The position numbers were made by a program, and so were the translations under genes. From Verrucomicrobiota bacterium (GTDB taxonomy: Bacteria; Verrucomicrobiota; Verrucomicrobiia; Chthoniobacterales; UBA10450), in NCBI GenBank assembly GCA_003219115.1, contig QHPN01000026.1, positions 1 through 11,639 of the forward strand: DNA of 11,639 nt, in the 5' to 3' direction. Position 1 is the first letter of the stretch. Each line of letters starts with the position of its first letter. Below, in pieces: positions 6,104-11,639 of the stretch. The notes under the pieces are model-generated. The model did not search any database. It had not been told where the DNA came from and worked only from the letters and a program-made list of their open reading frames with translations.

Positions 6104-6750
6104 CTGGGAAGGACGACGGCATTGCTCAGCTTGGCAAGCTTTTCCGGCACGTAACGCTTCCAGTCGTTGGCGCTGAAATGCCACCATTCGTTTCGCTGCC
6201 CATCAAAGCCGGCATTCATCATCGCTTTCTGCAGGAGATAAAGATGAGAGCGGACCAAAGGATTCGCACCATTGTAATGAAACATTGATGCGGGCGTGAA
6301 ATCGTCGAAATCTGTCGGCATGGAGAGTGGCTGTCCCCAATCGTCGACGATGGTTGCATCCACCGCCACGCCCCAGGAGTGGAGCGAACCAGAACCATTC
6401 TGCGGATCGGCTACGTAATCGTTCTTTGGTACCAACCCCCACAGTCGTGCCTGCGCTGCGCGCGGACGATACGCATCCCAGATTTTGAGGCGGCAGTTAT
6501 AGCGTCGCAAGGTCGTTTCCGCTGCAATCAAACACCGCGCCACTCCAGCCCGAACCATTGGCTGCATGCCACAGGGATAAAGTGGGCTATGAGCAATGTT
6601 CTTTGAAGCCGCGTACCGCAGCTCGATCCGAATAGTCGGAGCGACGTCGTGCAGGTTCACCCACTCGAAGTCATTCGTCGACGGTGCTGCAGTTCCAGCA
6701 GCTGCCAGCGGCACGCCGAGTAGGAAAATTGCAAAAACAATTCGCACCAT
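6082..6750 (-). CDS. Secreted D-Ala-D-Ala dipeptidase (VanX/DdpX, M15D)
   Basis: The 222-residue protein belongs to the zinc-dependent M15D peptidases, which cut D-alanyl-D-alanine. Counting from ATG 6750, the zinc and catalytic residues are present: SLHSWGVAVD gives H124 and D131, EWWHF gives E188 and H191, and the transition-state arginine is R95 in AYRPR. An N-terminal hydrophobic segment ending in AAAG (about 1-19) is a signal peptide, so it acts in the periplasm, as expected for wall-dipeptide scavenging and unlike cytoplasmic VanX of vancomycin operons. No vanH or vanA-type ligase is nearby, so a resistance role is not indicated. The start lies 9 nt after the upstream stop (GTG 6753 also possible). 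The last residues (SVLSPK) and the TAG stop are read from the MITE end; before insertion it would have ended SNE-stop. Confidence 0.9.
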   Translation of the reverse strand: MVRIVFAIFLLGVPLAAAGTAAPSTNDFEWVNLHDVAPTIRIELRYAASKNIAHSPLYPCGMQPMVRAGVARCLIAAETTLRRYNCRLKIWDAYRPRAAQARLWGLVPKNDYVADPQNGSGSLHSWGVAVDATIVDDWGQPLSMPTDFDDFTPASMFHYNGANPLVRSHLYLLQKAMMNAGFDGQRNEWWHFSANDWKRYVPEKLAKLSNAVVLPSSVLSPK

Positions 6751-6759
6751 CACGGTGAA

Positions 6760-8631
6760 TCAATTCCCAGCTGTCGCCGGTGGTGGTGTTGCATCGGTCT
6801 TAGCGATGCGTTGCAGAAGAAGTCGCGCGGTATTTTCGGGAACATTGAAGCGGATTTCGAGATCGGCATGCTGGCGACTGATTTCAGGCGGCGCAGCGAA
6901 GAGTGGGAGATCAGATTGCTCGAGGTGCAGCCACTGTGATGGATTTTCATGAATGCTTTTGGCCAGATCGCTGGCCGCACTTTCCGATGACAGTCGTAGC
7001 AAAAGGCGCGCCTTAGCCGGTGTTTGAAGGGACACGCCCAAACCAAGCAATTGCGCGCGATCCAGCAGTTCACGCGGAAAAATTGGATGAAAAACCCGAA
7101 TCAATCCTGGCGGATCGCGTGAAATCAAACGCAATGTTGTTTCACGATCGAGTGCCTGAAACCGATCAAAGAACTCGCCGGTGATCTGGAGATCAGCGTC
7201 GAGTCCGAGACGAACGCGCACCAGCTCGTCGACGCCGTCAGGCAAGCCCACGGCGAGCGTTTTGGGCCCAACGCGCGCGATGCTGAAGTCTGAACGCTGC
7301 CATACCGGGAGCCCGCTAATCGTTCGTTTTTCGAATTGCGGGTCTTCCGCAATCGTTCGCACCACGGCAGAAATATTGTCGCGCGCTTCCACTAAAAGAA
7401 ATTCTCGTGGGGGCGCATTTTCCGCAGTGGTCAATGCGCGGGTAACGCGGCTGGTATCGGCGGGGATGCGCAACCGCGGCGTCTGGGAAGCGGCACCGAT
7501 CAGTCCGGGCCAGGTTTGCAGCCAGAAATCTTCATTCCGCCATTTCTTGGGCAAATCATCGCGATCAAAACGCTCCGCGTTCAGGGAAAGAATGGCGTCG
7601 GTTTCGCGCGGCAGCCACTCGCGTTTGGGCGGGGATTGAAAAACGAGCAGCAGGACAATTCCTAAAAGGCTGAAGATAGAAAAAATGACAAAATAAAATT
7701 TTCGCAGCTCCTGTTTGTCGATCTGGGCAGAAAGGACGTTGAGTTGTTCCCTGTGTTCGTGATGGCGTTGCACCGACTGGCGGTGGCGGAGGACATCATG
7801 CAACAAGTGAGGCGCATTGGGCGGCGCGATTCCGCGAGTCGCAAGATGACGACCGATGTTCAGGTAGGCGGGATCTTTTCGTTCCTCGACGGTTTGGTGC
7901 TGGGCCTTTGCTTGCCGCAATGCCTCCTGTTGTGCACGCGCGGTGTCGTTCAACGCGCGGTCAGTCGTTTCGAATCCTTCGCGAATACGGGCAATATTTC
8001 GCTCTGCGGCCGAGAGTTCGTCTTCTGCCACTGCGAGCCTTTGGGTGGCCTGGCGACAGGCTTCCGCGCTTCCTTCACGCGCACGGACGATTTCGGCGCG
8101 CTCCTGTGGCAATCGCGTTCGTTTGCTGGCAAGCGCAGCGGTGCGCGCAGCCAGGTCCGGTGGTGGCGGCGCCTGTGCTTGCAGAGCCGAGAGTTGCTTT
8201 AGCAATTCACGGTCGGCCGAATCATTGGCCTGCAAGCGCGCTTCCACTCCTGCCAGTTCGCGCTCGCAAACGGCGGCAGCATGTTTCGCTTCGTCTTGAC
8301 GTTGCAGGATCGGCTTCTTTTCTTGTTCCAACTTGGCGATGGCGTCGCTTTGCGCCCGTGCATTCTCTGCGCGCTCGGATTCGATCTTTTTGAGTGCGTC
8401 TTCGATTTGTGCAATCCGCAGTGCCACTTCCTTTTGTTCCTGCTCGAGCTTCTTGAGGGCGACGATTTCGTTGCGAACTTCGGGAAAATTCGCGGCCTGG
8501 GCGGTGCCTTCCCGCCCCAGATGAATCTCACTGCGCTGCAACTGTCGCCTAACGTGTCGCAACGCCATGCGCGTGCGTTGCCGGCGCACTTTCAAGCCAA
8601 GCTCGCGCAAACCGGTGCGGATGAAACTCAC
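6760..8631 (-). CDS. Coiled-coil, single-TM protein of unknown function
   Basis: I do not recognise this 623-residue protein. Visible parts: a basic N-terminus (1-35); a long heptad-like, E/K/Q/A-rich coiled coil (about 50-255) broken near 155-160 by APPPPD; a histidine- and arginine-rich stretch (278-294); one strong membrane helix (312-331, FYFVIFSIFSLLGIVLLLVF); then about 290 residues of mixed alpha/beta, presumably outside the membrane. That C-terminal part has two similar-looking halves with strand-rich segments (SIARVGPKTLAVGLPDGVDE; ARLLLRLSSESAASDLAKSI), and ends in a proline/alanine tail. With no signal peptide, the coiled coil should be cytoplasmic. GTG at 8631 is the first start; ATG at residue 22 is possible. 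It lies 63 nt after acs and 9 nt before the dipeptidase start, so cotranscription is likely. A scaffold or sensor role is speculation. Confidence 0.7.
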   Translation of the reverse strand: MSFIRTGLRELGLKVRRQRTRMALRHVRRQLQRSEIHLGREGTAQAANFPEVRNEIVALKKLEQEQKEVALRIAQIEDALKKIESERAENARAQSDAIAKLEQEKKPILQRQDEAKHAAAVCERELAGVEARLQANDSADRELLKQLSALQAQAPPPPDLAARTAALASKRTRLPQERAEIVRAREGSAEACRQATQRLAVAEDELSAAERNIARIREGFETTDRALNDTARAQQEALRQAKAQHQTVEERKDPAYLNIGRHLATRGIAPPNAPHLLHDVLRHRQSVQRHHEHREQLNVLSAQIDKQELRKFYFVIFSIFSLLGIVLLLVFQSPPKREWLPRETDAILSLNAERFDRDDLPKKWRNEDFWLQTWPGLIGAASQTPRLRIPADTSRVTRALTTAENAPPREFLLVEARDNISAVVRTIAEDPQFEKRTISGLPVWQRSDFSIARVGPKTLAVGLPDGVDELVRVRLGLDADLQITGEFFDRFQALDRETTLRLISRDPPGLIRVFHPIFPRELLDRAQLLGLGVSLQTPAKARLLLRLSSESAASDLAKSIHENPSQWLHLEQSDLPLFAAPPEISRQHADLEIRFNVPENTARLLLQRIAKTDATPPPATAGN

Positions 8632-8694
8632 AAGGGAATGCTAACTAAACTACAATTCAGACAAAGGAATTTTCCGTTTCTCTCGCCCCTGAGC

Positions 8695-10638
8695 TCATTC
8701 TTCTTCACTCAGCTTCGCCAGCACGCTGAAGTCTTCCAGCGTCGTGGTGTCTCCGGTTACGGTTTTGCCGCTTGCAATTTCCTTGAGCAACCGGCGCATG
8801 ATTTTTCCGCTGCGAGTCTTCGGCAATGCTTCCGCAAAACGCACTTCGTCGGGCTTAGCGATAGCCCCGATGTGCTCGGTCACGTGATCGCGCAGCTCCG
8901 TCTTTAATCCGGCGGATGGAGTCGCACTTCTCTTCAGGGTCACAAACGCGACCACGGCCTGCCCTTTCATTTCATCCGGGCGCCCTACCACCGCCGCTTC
9001 CGCAACGTGCGCGTGTGCTACCAGCGCGCTTTCGATCTCGGAGGTTCCGAGCCGATGTCCGGCGACATTGAGCACATCGTCAATGCGGCCGACGATCCAA
9101 AAATAACCGTCCTCATCACGTCGCGCGCCGTCGCCTGTCAAATAACGGCCTTTGAATTCAGTCCAGTACTGTTTTCGATACCGCTCTTTGTCGCCATAAA
9201 TCGTCCGTAACATCGCCGGCCACGGTTTCCGTATAATTAATTTCCCGCCGACATTGGGGCCAACCTCTTCGCCACGCTCGTCTACTACCGCGGCATCAAC
9301 GCCAAAAAAAGGCAACGTCGCACTGCCCGGCTTGGCCGGGATCGCGCCGGGTAGCGGAGTGATCAGGATCGAGCCGGTCTCAGTCTGCCACCAGGTGTCG
9401 ACAGTGGGACAACGTCCGCCGCCAATGATTTTGGAATACCACATCCATGCTTCCGGATTAATCGGTTCACCTACAGATCCAAGAAGTCTCAAGGAGGAGA
9501 GATCATGCTTTTTCACCCAATCGTCCCCCCAGCGAATGAACGCCCGGATCGCGGTGGGAGCGGTATAAAGGATGGTGACGCGATAATCTTCAATGATCCT
9601 CCAAAATCGATCGGGCTCAGGCCAGTTCGGTGCACCCTCATACATCAGAGTGGTTGCGCCCAGGCTGAGTGGCCCATAAACAACGTAACTGTGACCGGTG
9701 ACCCAGCCGACATCCGCCGTGCACCAGAAAAGATCCTCGTCGCGAATGTCGAAGACATATTTCATTGTCGTATAAATTCCGAGCAGATACCCGCCGGTGG
9801 TATGGAGAATTCCTTTCGGCTTTCCAGTCGAACCACTGGTATAAAGAATGAAAAGTGAATGCTCGGAGTCGACTGCCACCGGTTCGCAGTTGGCGTCGAC
9901 GTACTCCAGCTCGCGGTGCCACCAAACGTCCCGCCCTTCCTCCATGTGGATCTCATTACCAGCTCGCCGGAAAACGATCACCCGTTTGACCGAGGTGCCA
10001 CCGATGAGCGCATGATCAACGTTGTTTTTCAGGGGAACAATCGTGCCGCGGCGATAGCTGCCGTCGGCTGTAATCAATGCAATCGCTCCACTGTCGGCGA
10101 TGCGATCGCGAATGCTGTCAGCGCTAAAACCGCCAAAAACAACCGAATGCACTGCGCCGATGCGCGCGCACGCCAGCATTGCGATCGCGGCTTCGGGAGT
10201 TGTCGGCAGATAAATGATGACCCGATCGCCTTTTCGAATTTTGTTTCGCTTAAGGACATTGGCGAAGCGGCAAACTTCGCGATGTAACTGCTGGTAAGTC
10301 AGAGTGCGTTTCTCACCGGGCTCGCCCTCCCAGATAATAGCGGCTTTGTTTCGCCGCGGACCCGCAAGATGACGATCGAGGCAGTTTTCCGAGAGATTCA
10401 GTTGACCGCCAACAAACCATTTCGCGAACGGTGGCTTCCAATCGAGCACTTTCTTCCAGGATTTATGCCAAATGAGTTCCTTCGCTTGGCGTGCCCAAAA
10501 CCTGTCGGGAGCTCGAATCGATTCGCGATACATTTTTCGGTATTGCGCGAGCGATTTGATCCGCGCGTTTTTGGCGAACTCTTTCGAAGGCTTGAAGACG
10601 CGCTTCTCGATCAAGTGCGATTCGATGTTTTTTTCCAT
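8695..10638 (-). CDS. acs: Acetyl-CoA synthetase
   Basis: AMP-forming acetate-CoA ligase: acetate + ATP + CoA give acetyl-CoA + AMP + PPi, in the cytoplasm. At 647 residues it has the family's usual length. The N-terminal AcsA domain shows LNLSENCLDRH (80-90), the P-loop-like YTSGSTGKPKG is at 266-276, and VGWVTGHSYVVYGPL (310-323) and TVDTWWQTETG (412-422) are the acetate-pocket and ATP motifs, including the tryptophan that limits the acyl chain. The hinge and C-terminal domain are YLTGDGARRDEDGYFWIVGRIDDVLNVAGHR (499-529), and PKTRSGKIMRR (606-616) carries the lysine K612 that is acetylated to switch off Acs in other bacteria. ATG at 10638 is backed by an AGGAAG ribosome site. It is first in the minus-strand cluster and divergent from dodecin. 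No Pat/CobB-type gene is seen nearby. Confidence 0.97.
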   Translation of the reverse strand: MEKNIESHLIEKRVFKPSKEFAKNARIKSLAQYRKMYRESIRAPDRFWARQAKELIWHKSWKKVLDWKPPFAKWFVGGQLNLSENCLDRHLAGPRRNKAAIIWEGEPGEKRTLTYQQLHREVCRFANVLKRNKIRKGDRVIIYLPTTPEAAIAMLACARIGAVHSVVFGGFSADSIRDRIADSGAIALITADGSYRRGTIVPLKNNVDHALIGGTSVKRVIVFRRAGNEIHMEEGRDVWWHRELEYVDANCEPVAVDSEHSLFILYTSGSTGKPKGILHTTGGYLLGIYTTMKYVFDIRDEDLFWCTADVGWVTGHSYVVYGPLSLGATTLMYEGAPNWPEPDRFWRIIEDYRVTILYTAPTAIRAFIRWGDDWVKKHDLSSLRLLGSVGEPINPEAWMWYSKIIGGGRCPTVDTWWQTETGSILITPLPGAIPAKPGSATLPFFGVDAAVVDERGEEVGPNVGGKLIIRKPWPAMLRTIYGDKERYRKQYWTEFKGRYLTGDGARRDEDGYFWIVGRIDDVLNVAGHRLGTSEIESALVAHAHVAEAAVVGRPDEMKGQAVVAFVTLKRSATPSAGLKTELRDHVTEHIGAIAKPDEVRFAEALPKTRSGKIMRRLLKEIASGKTVTGDTTTLEDFSVLAKLSEEE

Positions 10639-10643
10639 TCGAA

Positions 10644-10649
10644 CTTCCT
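10644..10649 (-). promoter_or_regulatory. Ribosome binding site of acs
   Basis: AGGAAG on the minus strand lies 5 nt before the ATG at 10638. It is one of the few clear Shine-Dalgarno sites in the window and fixes the acs start. Confidence 0.6.
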
Positions 10650-10692
10650 AATATCGCTGGCAGACGCGCGGGGCAAGCGCGGGGCCAAGAAG

Positions 10693-10730
10693 GTTGAAGC
10701 GTTATAAATTCGCCCCTTTAACGCTTCAAC
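10693..10730. repeat. 12-bp inverted repeat in the acs/dodecin divergent region
   Basis: GTTGAAGCGTTA and TAACGCTTCAAC are perfect 12-bp arms around a 14-nt centre that starts TAAATTC. Partial extra copies (CTTCAAC, TCTTCAACGC) follow to 10740. The position between two divergent starts is where an operator would be expected, but a dispersed repeat or cruciform is equally possible. No clear -35/-10 pair was found in the 153-bp gap. Confidence 0.55.
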
Positions 10731-10791
10731 TCTTCAACGCGGCAACGTTTTTGCATTGTTCTATTCCATCCGGTCGTGAAAGAGTTCCTTC

Positions 10792-11001
10792 ATGAGCGAT
10801 CACGTTTACAAAAAAATCGAGCTGGTTGGTTCGTCGCCGAAATCGATTGAGGCGGCGGTGGAAAATGCTTTGGTGCGCGCAAAAAAGACCGTCCGCAACA
10901 TGCGCTGGTTCGAGGTGACGGAAACGCGCGGTCACATCCAGGACGGAAAGATCGATCACTGGCAGGTCGGGGTAACAGTTGGCTTTACCTTGGAGGACTA
11001 G
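10792..11001 (+). CDS. Dodecin, flavin-binding storage protein
   Basis: Dodecins are about 70-residue proteins that form hollow dodecamers binding flavins, thought to buffer free flavin in the cytoplasm. This 69-residue product follows the family along its whole length: VYKKIELVGSSPKSIEAAVENAL (5-27), KTVRNMRWFEV with the flavin-stacking tryptophan W39, TRGHIQDGKI (45-54), and the last strand VTVGFTLED. ATG at 10792 has a weak GAAAGAG site 7 nt upstream. It is transcribed alone, divergently from acs, and is followed by a small CGCCG/CGGCG hairpin (11007-11019) and then the paired REP-like repeat. Confidence 0.95.
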   Translation: MSDHVYKKIELVGSSPKSIEAAVENALVRAKKTVRNMRWFEVTETRGHIQDGKIDHWQVGVTVGFTLED

Positions 11002-11031
11002 CTTCGCGCCGTTGCGGCGGGAATACAGATC

Positions 11032-11107
11032 GGTAGGGCGAGACTCTGTCGAGCCGGGCGGGGATGCTGAGTGAGATTCTTGCGGCTCCGCGGAGCGTCG
11101 CCCTACC
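11032..11107. repeat. Paired REP-like palindrome (BIME-like), copy 2
   Basis: Second copy of the palindrome at 3561-3636. Arms 11032-11056 and 11083-11107 are inverted: the first 10 nt (GGTAGGGCGA) are perfect, and inner bases are about 70-80% matched. Each arm again gives GTAG plus a 19-nt hairpin. It sits between the convergent genes for dodecin and the DUF883-like protein, ending 19 nt before the latter's stop. Confidence 0.8.
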
Positions 11108-11125
11108 AAAAGGTGGTTACGGGCG

Positions 11126-11392
11126 CTACTCTTCTTCCTGCACGATCTCGTAAACTTTGGTCGCGCCGTACAGGAGCAGCGCTGGCTTGAGCGCAAACAT
11201 CAGTAAGCGGACTACGCCGCCAAACAATCGCCCAATCGGCAGCCGGTTCAGGATCATACCGGCAACGAGCGCGATGAGAAGCGACTGTGCCGGCTTTTCG
11301 CGCACAAATTCTTCCGCCTGGCTCACCACCTCGGAAAATTGGTCCTGTGCGTAACGCACGCCGCGCAATGCGATATCAGTGTTTTCGTCCAT
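11126..11392 (-). CDS. Small membrane protein, DUF883/YqjD-like
   Basis: The 88-residue product starts with a charged amphipathic helix (1-35), then VREKPAQSLLIALVAGMILNRLPIGR, the arrangement seen in DUF883 (YqjD/ElaB) C-termini: [VL]R[ED].P.QS...A...G...G. A second hydrophobic stretch follows (60-75), ending in a short acidic tail. Relatives in E. coli sit in the inner membrane and have been linked to ribosomes in stationary phase; that role is not shown here, and the second hydrophobic segment differs from YqjD, so similarity may be limited to the motif. ATG at 11392 has no clear Shine-Dalgarno. It lies 45 nt after the upstream minus-strand gene and may share its transcript. Confidence 0.65.
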   Translation of the reverse strand: MDENTDIALRGVRYAQDQFSEVVSQAEEFVREKPAQSLLIALVAGMILNRLPIGRLFGGVVRLLMFALKPALLLYGATKVYEIVQEEE

Positions 11393-11437
11393 AACTTTGT
11401 TTCGGTTGTCAGAGCCGCTTTGCGTGTTCTCATTCCG

Positions 11438-11639
11438 CTAGCGCAACCTCAGCCAGATACTGTTGGCTCCCCTGCCCGGCGGAAAATCACGTGGCTTGGG
11501 TCCGCTATGAAAGGTGCCGGCACGCCGCGACGCTTTCAAGCAAAACCGTGCCATTACCTCCAGGCCTCGCTCGTTCAGCGTGCCGCAGTTGGTCGAAAGC
11601 AAAATGCGCGCGTCACGACCGGCCACTTCCAGCGCTTCT
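11438..11639 (-). CDS. C-terminal end of a probable SAM-dependent methyltransferase (partial)
   Basis: The frame is open from the right window edge to a TAG at 11438-11440, so only the last 66 residues or so are visible. ARILLSTNCGTLNERGLEVMARFCL resembles the last core strand and helix of class I rRNA methyltransferases of the RlmI/PF10672 type, where [L/S]STN follows the strand. The ending KPRDFPPGRGANSIWLRL resembles their PPDFP...YLK...WLR[LV] tail. The core SAM-binding motifs would lie outside the window. The identification rests on short motifs. A GTG at 11626 could be read as a start, but the frame continues upstream of it. Confidence 0.45.
   Translation of the reverse strand, partial: EALEVAGRDARILLSTNCGTLNERGLEVMARFCLKASRRAGTFHSGPKPRDFPPGRGANSIWLRLR

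Noticed and set aside
5869..6288. Long open frames on both strands across the MITE (about 100-140 codons)
   Set aside because: They cover an inverted-repeat element, exist on both strands at once, and the plus-strand one runs into the dipeptidase antisense. They fit base composition, not a gene.
6082..6750. Vancomycin-resistance cluster
   Set aside because: The VanX-like enzyme has a signal peptide and no VanH, VanA/B or VanRS partners nearby, so a scavenging peptidase is more likely.
7181..8393. Several plus-strand open frames opposite the coiled-coil gene
   Set aside because: They are arginine/serine-rich shadows of a GC-rich minus-strand gene with a clear membrane helix and heptads.
10694..10708. 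TTGAAG and TATAAA as a promoter for dodecin
   Set aside because: The spacing is only 3 nt, far below the 16-18 nt needed, and both lie within the inverted repeat.

Overview
The window looks like chromosomal DNA from an environmental bacterium of moderately high GC. The gene set, the density of small palindromic repeats and the GxxExxY cassette suggest Verrucomicrobiota (Chthoniobacterales / soil 'Udaeobacter'-like). That placement is an impression from memory, since no rRNA or marker gene is present. No tRNA, rRNA, CRISPR array or full-length transposase was seen.

Layout, left to right. (1) A dispersed-repeat tail at the left edge is followed by plus-strand genes: a secreted protein with two TonB-C-like units, an overlapping Mpg/AAG-type 3-methyladenine DNA glycosylase, then mnmA (tRNA 2-thiouridine synthase) coupled by a GTGA overlap to cutA. 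A minus-strand GxxExxY gene sits between the glycosylase and mnmA, bounded by inverted repeats like a small mobile cassette. (2) A 344-bp gap between convergent genes (3545-3888) is packed with hairpin repeats. (3) A long minus-strand cluster runs from 10638 down to 3889: acs, a 623-residue coiled-coil/single-TM protein, a secreted D-Ala-D-Ala dipeptidase, a four-helix DUF2231-like membrane protein and an APC-type permease. Its genes are tightly packed, except for 63 nt after acs and where a 275-bp MITE-like element splits the dipeptidase from the DUF2231-like gene. (4) Divergent from acs is a dodecin gene. A palindromic repeat separates it from convergent minus-strand genes: a DUF883-like small membrane protein and the C-terminal end of a probable SAM-dependent methyltransferase that runs off the window.

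The most interesting content is the repeats. Two paired palindromes (3561-3636 and 11032-11107), both between convergent genes, are built from a unit consisting of GTAG plus a 19-nt hairpin. The hairpin has an internal G/A mismatch block and covarying stem bases, as in REP/BIME elements mobilised by RAYT enzymes. A fifth, GGAG-headed unit lies inside mnmA and accounts for an in-frame insertion of roughly 15-20 residues. The MITE has 25-bp inverted ends and TA dinucleotides at both borders. Removing it with one TA restores an ATGA stop/start overlap between the dipeptidase and the downstream gene, so the insertion can be read to the base and the dipeptidase now ends on a stop codon supplied by the element.

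Functionally, acs feeds acetate into acetyl-CoA. The dipeptidase and permease could serve scavenging of wall-derived D-Ala dipeptides and amino acids, although joint function of the cluster is inferred only from spacing. The left half is mostly housekeeping: DNA repair, tRNA modification and metal tolerance.
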